Origin: Ustilaginoidea virens
Taxonomy: Eukaryota > Ascomycota > Sordariomycetes > Hypocreales > Clavicipitaceae
Length of the DNA stretch: 64,000 nt
Assembly (NCBI RefSeq): GCF_000687475.1
Contig: NC_057318.1
Span: forward strand, 6,365,792-6,429,791
Direction of reading: 5' to 3'
A program made the translations under genes and the position numbers. The notes beneath the pieces were generated by a model. That model worked only from the letters and a program-made list of their open reading frames with translations, did no database searches and had not been told where the DNA came from. How positions within the stretch are numbered: the first letter of the stretch is position 1; each line of letters begins with the position of its first letter. Shown in pieces: positions 43,750 to 56,520 of this stretch.

Positions 43750-45900
43750 GATAGGAAGGTGAGGTTAGGGGGGTAGGGTTAGCGGTGGTCTCGCCGGGCG
43801 TGTGCCTATAGGGGCCCGGGCGTATCTTGGGCGCGCTAGTCTGCAGTGCGTGGGCAAAAGTGAGCCGAAGTTAAGGATAGAAGCGGATGGCCTTAGGCAC
43901 TGCGTTAGTATATAGGTCGGCGATGCCCCTCCGGCTTGGTGCCTTTTCTTCTTTTCTTCTTTTCCTCTATAGCGCCAATTTCAAGGTATGTGATAACCCC
44001 TTTATTGCGGTACGGCGACACTAGATAAGGGGGTGAGTACGGGTCTTACGCGCGGCGGAACCGCTACTAACCCTTATATAATAGCCCGGAGAACTGCGCG
44101 TATAGCCTTGCGGGCTATATCTGATACGCTTAGAGGATCCTAAGTATTGGTGCTATAGCCAATAAGGTATAGGCCGAGTTATACCCGCTCTCGAGTAAGG
44201 CTAATATAAGCAGGGACCGGCGCGGCATACTACCCTTACGCTTTAGTAGGCAAGATATATATACTACTAGAAAGGACTTTAGATAATCGGGTTCCTATAT
44301 AAAAGCTCTTTAATGCGTAAGAGATAATAATTAGGGGGATAGAGGTATATTTTCGAATCGCATATAGCATAGGTTACCAGCTAACTATCTTTACTTTTAG
44401 GTAAATAATTATAAGGCCCTCTAGTAGAGGGCCAAATAGGCGTCCGCCTCTTAGGGGCGTAATTAGGTAGTAGTAGTAGCAGCGGCAGCAGTAGGGGGCC
44501 TTAGCGCTCCCGGGGCAACCTAAGAGATACTAGACCTTAAAGAAAGGAAGGTCCTCGCCTTAAAACGATAGGCCTACGCCTAAAAGAATATTACTATATC
44601 GCTATAGGTTTTCCTAGCCTAAAAGGAGGGGGAGGGGGCTTTAAAAGGGGAGTAGACTAAAGATAAAGGGGGGGAAAATAGTAAAGAGAGTAAAAGGGGG
44701 AAGGGGGGGGAGAATGCCCCTATTATTAATATAATAACTATTAACTAGTTTCAGCCTATAGAGCCTAAGAGATTTACTTATTTTTAGTGCTTTTTATTCC
44801 TACTATAGGATTACCATAAATATTATACAGGGGCTATATAGGGGTATTTAGTAGTGCCTTTAGCTATATTATATTAGAGGGGTTAGGGAAGCTAGAATTA
44901 ATTGAATCGATCGATATTAAGTATCTAGTAAGCGATTATCTATATAAAGTATAATTTATCGAGTATAATAAATATACTAAATTAGTTACAAAATAAGCTA
45001 AGGCTAGGATTAGACCTAAAGAGTATATACCTTTATTTATAGTACTTTAAGCAGGAGAGGATAATATAATAAAGGTTTTTTAGGCCTTCTCTATAGTAAT
45101 AGAGAGGTAATAGTATTAAGGGAACTTATTAGAAGTAGAAGAAGGAGTTAAAGCCGATTTTTTCTATATAGAGTTAGATAAATATTACCGATTTATACTT
45201 TTATAGGCCTTTATATAATTAAATTATTTTTGCTATAAATTAAAAGTCTAGTACCCTTTTAGCTATTAGGGTCCTATACTAAAGGCATTTTACGCTTACT
45301 ACTGCCTAATTATTTTACTATTGGTTATATTAGTCTTTTACTAATCGCTTTTCGGCTAAAAGCTAGCTAAAGTCGGGATTAAGGAACGGTATATAGGCTA
45401 GAGGTCTTTAGTAGCCTTTCCTATATTAGCATTAGAGTATTACTACTACCGCTACTAATATACAGTTAATCCTATTAGTTATAACTATTTTATCTATTTT
45501 TTCTAAAAACCGCTAACGGATATAGTTAAGATAGAGGTTAATTAGGGGTATAGCTACTTTAATCTTAAGGGTATTTAGTGGTATAGCCTTAAAGGCCCTA
45601 ATAATTATATAGAGGTAGGCTGACTATTCTATAGCTAAAGATTTTATAATGCCTTTTACTACTCCTTTAGGGGCAGTAGGGGTATATTATACCCCTATGC
45701 TAAAGGCAATAGAGGTCTAAATAACCTATATATAGACTAGGCATACTTCCCGATATTAGTAGCCCTAAGTAGAGGCCGCTATTATTATAAGCGCGAATTA
45801 TTACTATTTGAGTTTTTTTATAATTTTAATATAGTATTCCCTCTATTTTAATTTGCAGTAGATTTCGACCCCTAAGAATCTAGTATACTATTTCGGCTAT
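43750..45900 (-). other. LINE-2 3' part: ORF2 C-terminal remnant and UTR
   Basis: LINE-2 resumes after K2. The first 700 bp (to about 44450) is GC-richer UTR-like DNA. It includes a short TTAGGG-like stretch near 43765-43780 that is too short to be telomeric. From about 44750 TpA-rich decayed coding DNA leads into the RT. No reliable motif. Confidence 0.5.
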
Positions 45901-47300
45901 ATTATAGCGGTCCTAAGCTATACTAGGGTCTTATCTGCCTTATATATATAAGTAAAGTAGATAAGCTCGCTTTTACTAGGGTTAAAATTTAGTCCTATTT
46001 ATTTAAACTAATTATTATAGATAGTCTATACTTTCTTAAATAGTACTTTAGTCTCCCCTATATCTCTCTTATAGGCTATAATATTAGTATTATTAGCGAA
46101 GCTTAGTATAATAATTAATATAATTTCTTATAATCTTTTATAGAGCGGTATAATATAGATAAAAAAGAGGATAAAAAAGAGAGGGGACTCTTAAGGGATT
46201 TTAGCGGTAATTAGTAGTTTATCTATAAGTTACCCCTTAAAGTAGATTTATACTAATTGCAAATTGGTAAAACTATATACCTATACCGTTAGCTATAGTG
46301 GGAGCCCTTTTTCTAATAGTAAATAGATAAAATAGGTATAATTAATTATATTAAATACAGCTAAGATATTTAGTTAAAGTATCGAGGCGATCCTACTATA
46401 GTATTAGGTTATATATATAATTTCGATTAGTATGTTTAATATTATATTGGTTAACCGATTTGCCTTATTGCCTATTTAAAGGTCTAGGAGGAGATTACCT
46501 TTTTTAAAAATAATAGTAAGCCGCTATACAACTATAGCTTTTATAACCTTTTCTATTAGGTTAAATAGCGATATTAGTTTTTATATTTTTGCCTTAGAAT
46601 ATTCCTCTAGTTTTTTCCTTAATTTATATAGAATTACTATTTTAGCCTCTTAGTATTAAGCTAGGTAGTACTTAATGCGGTATATCTCGTTTAAGAGGTA
46701 TATAAAAGCGGTAATAAATAGAAGGCTATATACTTTAAGGAATCCTATTGGGAGCCTATTAGGGCCTAATGCTTTCTAGCCTATTATATTGCATAATACA
46801 ATATATATCTCTTTATAGGTAAAAGAGTCGGTAGGGGGGAATATAATATTAGTAAGCTAGGGGAATATTAGGTTAGGGATATTATTATAGGTAGCTTATA
46901 AGGTAAAGAAGAATTGTTTAGTAAGGATTTATACCTTTTCTTTATATATTATTACTTTTAGGCCTAGGCTGCTTTATTCTAATAGGGGGATCTTTTTTAA
47001 TTTAGGTAGGAGGCCGCTATATAAGCAGGCCTATTTCTCTAGGGACTATAGATCGGCATTCTAAGCAGTAGCTTTATTAAAGGCTTCTTACTATAATTAA
47101 TGCTATTCCTTCTATATAATATAGGATTAGGTTGCTCCCGCTTCTTAAGTAGCGCTAAGATTCTCTAGGGTATAATATGCTACCTATTTTCGGTAGGCCT
47201 TTTTTGCTACTATTTAGGCCATCTTAGCGCGGGAGTTCTACTATAGCTTTATGCTAAAAGCTTTAGGTGCCCTCTTTAGTATCGCAATATTAGCGATATT
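45900..47300 (-). pseudogene. LINE-2 reverse transcriptase
   Basis: Aligned with the LINE-1 RT. In sense a P(Q)ESPLSF segment near 46165-46190 replaces GVPQGSP. The active-site box near 46085-46110 reads FANNTNIIAY; both catalytic Asp have become Asn. Many stops; inactive. Confidence 0.7.
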
Positions 47301-48300
47301 TTAGAATTAGCTTAAAAGCTATTCGGCGTATATATCTATCTCGGTAGGGGAATAGAGCGGAGACTTAGTATAAAAGATAGCAAATCGGTTTTTAGCTTTA
47401 ATTTAGGCGAGGTATTAGTTAAGGGACTTCTAACTATTTTTTATAGGGGGGGCTTTTATATAATAGTTGCCGGTTTTAATGCGTATAAGCTAAAAGATAT
47501 AATCGGACCTAATAAGGTTAGCGTTTTTAAGATATTCTACTATAATATCCTATATAACCTATATATAATTGATAGTGCTATTTCTCTTTTTAGGTGCCTA
47601 CCTTATTATCTTACTGCGAGGGGTAGCTAATCTAAGCCGCTATTAGGTCGTAAGTTTAAAGAGGGTATTAATTCTAAGTAAAGTCTAGTCTAGGCCATCC
47701 TAAAGAGGATAATATATATTAAAGTCCTTAATAAAGGTACTATAGGGGTAGGGTAGAAGCTTAGTAAGCGTAATAAAGGGGGTTATCTAGTTTAATTTAT
47801 AGCCTAAAGAGTAAATTAAGTAGATATTAATATATAATAAGGAGATCTTATACTAATTAGGTCCCTTTTTACTAGACTATATGCCAAGCCTATACTGCTT
47901 ATAAATATATATTGCTGCTCTTTTACTATACGATACTAATATATATCTTCTAAGGCTAAGGCTTAGTAGGGCCTATTTAGGTATAGCAGGTTTTTAGATC
48001 GCTATAATATCGGGCTTGCACTAGTAGTAAAGTACTAATCTTATAAGGGTAGTTTTCTTCTATATATTCTAGTAAAGGACTATTATTATACGGATAATTG
48101 CGAGGGGGTTAGTAGCGGCAGTATATTAGGGGTGGCTATAGGTTAGGTGCCTAAAGCAGGCGTAGTTATACTATAGTATAAAGCGGGAGCGGCTTAAAGA
48201 AAGGCGGTAATATTATTTCCGGCTCTAATATAGGGGGTCTTATTAATGCTTCCGATCGGGTAACCTTATTTTTAGGGGGAGGGCTTATATAAGGGAGACC
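47300..48300 (-). pseudogene. LINE-2 endonuclease region
   Basis: Placed by alignment with LINE-1 11250-12150 (shared spacing between RT and zinc knuckles; SDxI-like motif near 47490-47510). Frames are ruined by stops, so the assignment is positional. Confidence 0.5.
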
Positions 48301-49705
48301 CGCTAATTATACGGCGGTAGCCTTAGTCTGCGATAGGGATAGTATTAGCAGCTAATATAATATATAAGATAAAGAGCCTCAGTCTATTACTATAGGAATT
48401 TCTAGCGTTTTCCTATTATTTATTTACTACTTTATAGAGGTAAGACTATACTAGGTAAAGTCCGTAATAATTAAGGCAGGATTCGCATTAGTTTTATATT
48501 ATAGCTAGGCAACCTTATTTACCCTCTAAGTAGCATTTAGAGCCGCACTAGCTATAGTAGGCTACCGCTGCGTAATACACAGCAATATAGCTGAATTTAA
48601 AGTAATTATAGTACTAGTAGGAGTATATAGTATTGTTATAGGGTTTAGCTTTGAATATCTTTACCTAATATATAATACTAGCCTTATAGAGCTTATTTGT
48701 AAGATCAATAGAGTTAACCCCTATAATTAGGGGCGCTTATATTATAATCCCCTTAGGGCGGTAAGGGGAGACCATAGTAAAGCCCTTTCTATTAGCTTTA
48801 ATAAGGTTCGACTAGATATTTTCTATTATAGTATTTGCGGTATAATAGGTCGGGAAACTCTTAATAATAATAATAAATAAGCGTTAGTTGAGTTCTACCT
48901 CTTAGCTAAAGGTAGGGCAGACCTAGGCTATATTTATAATATAGCTTGCTTTTTCTTTTTTAAAGGTAACGATTATATTACTACTATAGAGCCTATAGGC
49001 TGCGATTACTATTTTTTTAGCGGTAGCCCTATTAATTATATCGATGATTTCAATTAGGGTATAGTTTTAGAGAATTCTATTAATAGTATTTCTTTTAATA
49101 AGGATTTCGCGGTAAATATAAGGGGGTATTAATAGGAGAGCTAGGCTATATTAGGGTGGTACGGCGGTAGCGTATCCTTATATAGCGATAAATATTTATA
49201 TAGTAGGAGCTAGCGCGGTTTTTAGGAGATTCTGTATAACCTTATTAACTATGGTTTTAATCGTCTGCATTAGGGTTCTAATAGGGGTATAGATATTTCC
49301 TAGGTCGGTCTCCTACTAGGCGGTTTTGACTATAAAGTTTATAGCCTCTCGCACTCTTCCTAGTACCACTAGAGGGATATAGTCCTATAGCTCTTTTATA
49401 AAGTCTTTAATAATATTAGCTATAGGTCGCATCCGCCCCTAGGCAGGCTCGGTCTTAGTCTGGTGGTATTATATGCTATTTGCAATTATAGTGGTTAGGT
49501 TATAGCGGCTATATATAATGCCGCCCTTATTCCCTCCGTCGATATCTATTATTTCGTTTGCGCCTACTATGCCTACTCTTTGGACGCAATGCGCTATAGG
49601 CGAGGGGGGTAAACGGATGAGAAAAAGCGATTAAAAATATCAGAATTAATTTTAGAGGCGGTTCCGTGCCGCTACCTAGGTGCGGGCGAAATCGCAAGAA
49701 AAAGT
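48300..49705 (-). pseudogene. LINE-2 ORF1 and 5' UTR
   Basis: Corresponds to LINE-1 ORF1. The zinc-knuckle region falls at about 48540-48690, with Cys codons converted to Tyr. The 5' end at 49670-49705 (GGTGCGGGCGAAATCGC) matches the LINE-1 5' end at 13480-13507. Confidence 0.55.
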
Positions 49706-49720
49706 ACGACCCGGCGATAT

Positions 49721-49944
49721 AGGATATAGATAAGGTAGGTGCCGTTACCTAGTGTAGCTAGTAACCTATCTGACTCGGTCCGGGGGGCCAGCTTATAGCT
49801 AATGACCCGTTTTTCTAGAGGGATTAGCGCCTCTACAGCCGCACCAATAGCCCTAAAGCTAGTAAGGTCGGGTAGGTAGTAGTATGTAATTTCTGGAAAG
49901 TCCTTCTTTAATTCCTCGAAAGGTGATAAAGAACGGTTTAAGAC
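49721..49944 (-). pseudogene. Copia C integrase C-terminal part
   Basis: Copia C resumes after LINE-2. It matches K2 39480-39700, including the charged block next to a conserved AIGAA(I/V) stretch. It ends in AAGAC (49940-49944), the duplication around the solo LTR. Confidence 0.7.
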
Positions 49945-50745
49945 TGTTGAAATCAGCGCCTTTTTAGCTGTATTTTGGTACTGGTCTCGCTACCGTACAA
50001 CGTCTCTACGTTGAGATATCGCGGTGGCTATACCAGGCGCTATGGTGGGGCACAGCGCCCCACAACGCCGATTACAGTGGGCCACAGCGCCGGTCACGGC
50101 ACCGGCACAGCGACCCACATCTGGCCACAGCGGCCGGTCACGGCACCGGCACAGCGACCCACATCTGGCCACAGCGGCCGGTCACAGCGGGCCACAGGGC
50201 CCACAATAGGCGGCGCATTTCTACGGGATTACCAAATGGGCAAATCTTGCTAATACCAGCACTTTCGGCCTTCTACATACAGTCACCCGCTATATCGAGC
50301 CTTTACGGCACACCGGTATAGGGATTCCGGCCCTTACGGCAGACCGATATAGGGCTTCCGGCCCGTACGGCAGGCTGTTATAGGGCATCCGGCACACCGC
50401 TATAAGCCACTGGCTTGGTTGGGTAGGCACTGGGTAGGATATTGGGCACAGACTGGGCACGGTTGGGCAGGCCGACTTTTCGTCGGGTTTTTTCGCTATC
50501 TTTGCGGTTTTTTATTATTTTTAACCGCTCTTTCAAAATGGTAGAAATATGTCCAAAATTCCCTCTTTCTAGCTAGAATAGTCACCAACAATTAGAATCA
50601 GATTTCTCTGATATCTTTGCTTTGGTCAACCTCTCGTACGCTTTAAATCTTTAACCAGCTCTTTGTTTTATTTTGCAACGCCTTGTACGCCACTATCGGT
50701 ATCCAGTACATTTGCAACAGTGTTCTGAATCACCATTTTGCAACA
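49945..50745 (+). repeat. Solo LTR of the Copia C family (801 bp)
   Basis: Perfect terminal inverted repeats TGTTG...CAACA and an AAGAC duplication (49940-49944, 50746-50750) with no internal element, so an LTR-LTR recombination product. Orientation is opposite to the host Copia C. It contains two 44-bp tandem units (50090-50133, 50134-50177), absent in the C LTR at 860-1594. Open frames at 49975-50253 on both strands follow the GC-rich repeats and are not genes. Confidence 0.9.
50090..50177. repeat. 44-bp tandem duplication inside solo LTR
   Basis: Two exact units starting CCGGTCACGGCACCGG, plus a partial third. Accounts for most of the 66-bp excess over the LTR at 860-1594. Confidence 0.9.
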
Positions 50746-50750
50746 AAGAC

Positions 50751-51900
50751 TGCTATTAGATTTACTAAGATAGTAATACTAAGAATCACTATAAACCAAA
50801 AGTAAGAAAGTAACCAAGACTAAAGCATAGTAACTCTAAGTCGGTTAACGATAACCTATATAGAGCGTTCTGCTAACCCATTTTGCTTATAAATATAAGG
50901 GGAAGAGGTTAAAAAATCTATGCCCTTAAGAGCTAGCCAGACTATAATAACGTTATTAATTTCCTTGCCACTATTATAATAGAATTCAATAGCTGATTTA
51001 CCGTAGCGATTCCTAAGACCTTGGAAGAACCCCTAGAATACTGGGAATATTATGGGTCCTTCCTTATTAGATAGTAAATATACCCAATAGAAGTATAATT
51101 TCCGGTCTACTAAGATGAGGCAAATGGGGCGTTTATTATATAGTAGAGGGTTAATTTAGAAGATATCGCCCTCTATAATATCCAAATAATATATAGAGTC
51201 TAATATAGCCCCTAATGTAAAACGCTGTACTGACTTTGCCCTTTTATAGGCTATGCAGTTAAAATCAGAATCCTTTACCTTACTAAGGTTAGGTAACCCT
51301 ATGGTTGATACACAGGTTTTCTTTAAAAGTTGGATTCTGATGTGCCCAAGCCGGATATGCTAAAGTCCGGCTAGTAATAGCAGCTTTTGATATTCTGTAT
51401 CAGCGGCTAGTATTGTGACTGGGGCTGGGTTGAGGGTAACCGGGGCCCTCTGTGGTGGTTGGGCTGTATTAGGAATAGCAGCCTCTATTGGTACCACCGA
51501 AATACTAGGACTAACTGGTGGGTCAGCTAGTAGAATTTCTTGCGAATTAGCTGGTGGAAGTAGAAGGTCTGAGTCAGCTGGTGGGGTAGGTAAATCCTCT
51601 GGCAGGGGATATTCCTTATATTCTTCTGGGTTGGCTGGGGCGGGTATTTCGACCGAGATATTATATAAAGCCGGGTGATTTTGGCTGGTATGGTATAAAA
51701 ACGGCGAATCTACCCCTTTTTGTTATAAAAATAAGCTATACTTCTTAAAATTAAGAAGCTTAATGCACTTATTGTTGCTTTTAATTAGGCTTTAGCCCTG
51801 AATACTACTACGATTCAGATAGTGTTTAACGCTGCTAAAGATGTTAATATTAAAAGCTGGTATGAAAAGGGCGTTGGTTAGCTCTAAGGTGCCCTACTGA
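50751..51900 (-). pseudogene. Copia C integrase core and zinc site
   Basis: Collinear with K2 39780-40560. In sense: the integrase core (about 50860-51180) and the His/Cys zinc site (about 51240-51370), with a QKLLLLAG-type block next to it at about 51370-51400 as in K2. Stops and Asp/Cys changes are present. A plus-strand open frame at 51415-51678 overlies a Pro/Thr-rich linker and is a shadow. Confidence 0.7.
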
Positions 51901-52342
51901 AGTGGGTTAGTGCCCTATAGCACGGTAAAACGCGCTGTGCCCTACCCACTAGGCTTAATTAGGCCATCACTTATACTAATGACTGGTCTGTTTCCGGTAT
52001 AGTATTGGAAGTAGGTGAAATGCTTTTTATCGTTAATAATATGCACTATAGAACCAGTATCATAGAATAAAGAATCTATTAGCGTTTTCCTACCGGATTG
52101 TGCACTATAGCTGGTAGCTAGAAATTGCATATATTTGCGGTCTTAGAAGGAAGAATAGACTATCTCACTAGGTATAAGACTTAAAGTGTTATAATTCCCT
52201 AATATAAAGGAATTAATAGTCTTTTCCTTTTCGTCGGTCTTTTATAGGGTATTTGCTTTATTAGCTAAATCTTTCTTTTCTTTTTTCTTCTTATTTTCCG
52301 GCTTACCCTATATGGCTGAAGAAGACCCTTATTAGGTAGAAG
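51901..52342 (-). pseudogene. Copia C protease and gag C-terminus
   Basis: The open piece 51942-52130 contains SLFYDTGSIVHIINDKKHFT, matching the K2 protease with the DTGS active site intact. Upstream in sense (52140-52342) is a Lys-rich gag tail like that of K2. The rest of gag and the 5' LTR are gone: Gypsy H starts at 52343. Confidence 0.75.
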
Positions 52343-52603
52343 TGTGACGGACTAGCCTTAGGGCGACTGCGAATAGGCGTCAATCGGATGTATTGATAAA
52401 ACTAAGGAGGAAGGGAGAAGAGCCTAAATCGGGTCCCTTCCGCAGTCTATATACATCCATATGTGGCGCGGGCTAGAGCCCTAACGTTGCCCTATAGGCC
52501 CGCGCATCTACCTTATATTATCCGTCCCGGACTAGGCATAGGCGCAGCCCGAGCCCCAAGCCCTAATCAATCCATAATATAGGTATAGCCCGAATCTATA
52601 ATA
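52343..52603 (-). repeat. 3' LTR of Gypsy H (261 bp)
   Basis: Begins TGTGACGGACTAGCC and ends CGAATCTATAATA. Resembles the G LTRs in several blocks (CTGCGAATAGGCGTC, ACTAAGGAGGAA, GCGCAGCCCGAG) but is diverged. A polypurine complement follows at 52604. Confidence 0.85.
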
Positions 52604-55036
52604 TACTCCCCTTCTCCAGGAAAAATTTCATCTATTTCCGTATCGGGGTTACTATAGGGTTTGACCGGGCCTATTATATATCCAAATGTCACTCTATTTA
52701 GCCTTAAATGCCTCCTATGCCGTAATATCCTTAAAGTTCTTTAGCGGTTCCTAAGTCGGCGAATTATATCCCTTCCATTTTACTAGTATATTATATTTGC
52801 TGCTATAACTTTATGCGTTTTTAGTAGCTAATATCTCCTCGACCTCGAATTCCTTATATAGGGTATTAAAATCCTCTAGTAGGACTAGCAGAGGACCGGG
52901 CCTAATATCTATAAATACTTAGCTTAGTAGTAGGTCGGAAGTAGTACATTCTATAAGATTAATATAAAAGACCGGGTAGATACTATTAGGAATATTAAGT
53001 CGGATATTAAGTAGGGACGGGATAGCTATAATAGTATACTTAGCAGATACCTAGTCGAGCTTCTTATAAGGCTAATTAGTCTTAATATTCTATAGGCTTA
53101 GCTAAATTCGGTTCCTAACTTAGTAGTATTCCGCTAGGCATTAAGAACGGTTTATCGCATCCTATTGCTGCTATTAAGTAAAGGCAATAGCAGCCTAGGC
53201 GAGTTCGCCCCCCTCCCGTATTATAGCTAGAAAATATGCCGCTTATCCCTTAGGGGTCGTTAAGCTCGGCATAATATTAAGGGGAGGTGCCATAATAGGA
53301 AAATCGAAGCTATTTAGGAGGCAATTCGGATTATATCTAGTAACTAAAGAAGTACGGTTATTTAAAGCATATTAGCAAATCGCAAGATATTAAGGCTAAT
53401 CGTATTAGTCGAATGCTACTTTAACGTATAAGATAGCCTAGACCTTTTAGTTTATACGCTTTATACTACTATCGGTCTATAGGTAGTATATAATAGAGAG
53501 GAATTATTTAGTCCTAATAGCCTTATATATCATAATCTAGAATTAGCCTACTTAGTCTAAGCCTCTATTGCTAATAATCTAAGTAGGGAACCTATAGTAC
53601 CGCTACTAATAGTCGAGAAACTATTCCATATAATCTTCCGCTTGTATTAAATATATCGCCTTAAGCTAAACGTACTTAAATAAGCGGTCGGTAATAACTA
53701 TTAAATAATATAGGTCGGAGGCATTATAGGCTAGTAGGTTAGTTATAAAATTAATAGAGATTTAAGACTAAAAACGATTTAGGATTGGTAAAGGCTAAAG
53801 TAGGCCCTATTATAATTAACGGCTCTTATACGCCCTGTAGTATTAATAATTCCGAATAAATTAAGCCACCTTAGATAATATGCTATTAAAGTAGTAGTCT
53901 TATTATAAAAGTTAGAAGGTTATATTCTTCCCTAGGTGCCCTATGATAGGGGAGTTATAGCATTATTAGATTACTATAGTTATTAGCGGCTTAAATAAAG
54001 GGAGCTAAATCTGGCCCTAATAGAGTAATACTCTATAGGCGTTTAAGGTATAATCTATAATCTACTCCTTAATCTTCGCCTCTATAGGGAATTATTGTTC
54101 TCTATTCGCTATAGCCTTTTATTAGGCCTAATATAGTTCGTTTTTAGCTATAGCCTAATCCTAAAGTGCCTATAAGTATATATTAGTAAAGAATTAAAAG
54201 CCGCTAGGTAGGAAGATTCTAATCGATAAAACTACTATTAGTATATCCTCTATTATACCTAAGTCTATAGCCGGCTAATCTCTTATTAAGTTTAGCTAAA
54301 TATCTATTGGGTCTGCCTCTATAGCGGAAATAGATAATGGTTAAAGGACTTAGCTAAACCTTAGTGCTATATTATCTACCTCTTACTCCTATCGCAAGAA
54401 TATATTGGGGCGTTAGGCCTATAAGCCGGGCTAATACTAAAGGTAGAAGTTAAAGAGGGCTAATATCTCGGCCTATTGCGCCTAGTATTCCGATATCTCT
54501 TTTAGTCGGGCAAAATACTTAAGGTTCTTATAGTCTATAAGGATTATAAATAGGGCGGTAATAAAATAGAGTTTAGCCAACTACACCTTGAGGCATATAA
54601 TAACGGTAAATAGCTCCTTATCATAGATAGTATAATTCTATTTAGCCTTTATAAGCCATACTAAATAGTATACAATTAGGTAGAGTATTTTATCCTCTTT
54701 AATTTAAGAGAAATAGCTACTGAAAGCTATATTAAAGCTATCTACCTTAAGGATTATTTCTTTCTTAGGGTCCTATTAGGCGAGGACTAAATATAAGATA
54801 AAATACTACTTAAGAGCTTAAAAGGTCTTTTCTTCCTTTTTAAGCTATTAAAAAGGGATACCTTTCTATATTAATTAAAATAAAGGCTTAGCTAAATAAA
54901 AAAAGTCTAGAATAAAATCGCAATAGAAATTTATAAAACCTAAAAAGCTTTAAATGCCTTATAATTTCGTAGGGGCTTCCTACTTTTAAATCGCTTTAAT
55001 CTTCTTAAGGTCTAAGTAGATTTCCTTCTCTACTAT
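52604..55036 (-). pseudogene. H chromodomain, integrase, RNase H and RT C-terminal portion
   Basis: In sense, from right: RT end and RNase H (54500-55036), integrase zinc site and core (53330-54150), and a chromodomain (about 52680-52870) with an ILVKWKGYNSPT-like core in a frame broken by stops. The chromodomain lies close to the LTR, unlike in G1 and G2. Ends in ACTAT (55032-55036), the G2 target duplication. Confidence 0.72.
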
Positions 55037-55278
55037 TATCACGGGCTCGGGCTACGCCCGCGCCATAATGTAGCTAGGACTCGGGCTGCGCCCGCGACTA
55101 GCCTTAGGAGTATCGGCACGGGGTTACAAGGGCTCGCTAAAGACTCGGCCCGTGCTATATACGGGTATAAATAGGCTATTTAGAGGCCCCTATTCGGGCC
55201 CTCTCTCTTTCCTCCTTAGTCTATTTAATATATTCATTCGATGCCTATTCGCAGTAGCCCTAGGGCTAGTCTTTTATA
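55037..55278 (+). repeat. 5' LTR of Gypsy G2 (242 bp)
   Basis: Begins TATCACGGGCTCGGG and ends GTCTTTTATA (ancestral ends TGTCACGGG and CTTTACA). The pair of 62127-62368 and of the G1/G0 LTRs. Confidence 0.92.
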
Positions 55279-55399
55279 TTTAAATAGACTCTTTTAGCCT
55301 TACTATTATAACCTCATATTATAGAGCTAATGATGCAGGCTATATAAGATATCGAGATGAGTATACCCGGGGAACCGAGTAGAGAGAACCTAAAGCTAT

Positions 55400-56520
55400 A
55401 ACACCCCTAATATAATATATATACCTAAGTAAAGCAGCTTGCAGTAGGATTATAGCAGATAGAGGCATAGATGCAGACTAACGCATAGCACTTTACTGCT
55501 ATTACTGCCTCGCTATAGACCTTTCTCGCGAATTAGTTAAATAGCTCCTAAAACGCCACCTAATTGGCTCTAGTCGTATAATAGAATGCCCCCCTCCCTA
55601 CTGCTTAGGATACCTAGCTAAAGCGTAAGCCGATCCCGATAGGGGACCCCTTTAATAGCAAAAAGGCTATATTTATAGCCTAGCGGACCTTTATGCAATA
55701 TAAGCTTAAGGTCAATAAGGAGTTTATTAGAGACGAGAAGACCTAATAGATATTTATCTTCTAGAACCTTTCATCTATAGTCTAATTATAGATTGCGGCC
55801 TTCTTTAAGAATAGTATAGCTTACGATTATAATATAATAAGGTTCTTCGAATACCTTTAATATCTCTTTAAGGACCTATATCGGTAGGATCGCACTATTA
55901 CTAAGCTTAAGCACTCTTTATACTAAAGCCTAAAGGAACCTTTTGCCGCCTTTTTTATTCGATTTAAGGAAAAATTTATACTTATTAACGGTCTCGGTTA
56001 GCCTAAGGAAATTAAACTAGAATACCTCCAATCGGCACTTAATGCTTATATAGCTAATAAGATTATCGGTCTTAGGGTCTCCCGTTACGATTACTACTCG
56101 GCGGTAGACCGCTACTAATAAATTGCTATTAATATTGAGACTAGCCTGACTATTAACCACTAATCGGGCTTAGCCTATTCTTAACCAATATACGCCTAGG
56201 ATTCTAAAGGCGATATATAAATATCGGGCATTAATAAGCTAGACTCAAAGGGTAATTAGTATACTCCTAGGGCGATATAGGTCTCTAAAGAATAATATAA
56301 AGATTATAAAAAGAAAGGCCTCTGCCTTTAGTATAGCTCTCCTAAGTATTAAACGTTTATATATTACCTACTGCCGGCAATCCGACCTAATATAGCTAAA
56401 GTAGCCTCGTTTAATTTATAAGTTATAGAGGTCGAAAGTAGTAATAAAGATTAAGAAAAAGAATAGCCTTTAAACCTAGTCTTATTAGAGGGCTTAAGAT
56501 ATATATATAGACCTTAGCCC
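55400..56520 (+). pseudogene. G2 gag with decayed zinc knuckle
   Basis: Gag lies between the leader (55279-55400) and protease. A capsid-like region spans about 55660-56110. Near 56323-56367 is a CCHC knuckle whose second Cys, His and third Cys codons read TAT/TAT/TAC (Tyr), all explained by C-to-T or G-to-A changes. This is the part deleted in G1. Confidence 0.68.

Larger units (their letters stand above)
28913..49705 (-). mobile_element. LINE-2: non-LTR element split by X2 and K2
   Basis: A minus-strand LINE related to LINE-1, inserted in Copia C with a 15-bp target duplication (28898-28912 and 49706-49720). The 3' end, on the left, is an (ATT)n tail. X2 (29191-36407) and K2 (36424-43744) lie within its 3' part. 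Own sequence is 28913-29190, 36413-36423 and 43750-49705, about 6.2 kb in all. Its 5' end GCGAAATCGCAAGAAAAAGT matches that of LINE-1. Protein frames are ruined by RIP. Confidence 0.82.
860..52342 (-). mobile_element. Copia C: old host element of the nest, 5' end lost
   Basis: An old, RIP-damaged Copia element on the minus strand, now in five pieces: 860-2039, 22396-24048, 28823-28912, 49721-49944 and 50751-52342. Joining the pieces gives a collinear match to the K2 polyprotein order read from the C-terminus: RNase H, RT, linker, integrase, protease, end of gag. It carries its 3' LTR (860-1594) and a polypurine tract. The start of gag and the 5' LTR are absent because Gypsy H begins at 52343 and the chromosome ends within H. 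Insertions inside it are X1, K1, LINE-2 and a solo LTR, each with a target duplication made of C sequence. Confidence 0.82.

Noticed and set aside
43762..43783. Telomere-like TTAGGGGGGTAGGGTTAG stretch
   Set aside because: Only two imperfect units inside LINE-2 UTR. Too short to claim an interstitial telomere or fusion point. A similar two-unit run near 8635-8645 is also chance-level.
49975..50253. 92-codon plus-strand frame with repeats of GHSG type
   Set aside because: Reads through the 44-bp tandem repeats of the solo LTR. A composition effect in a non-coding LTR.
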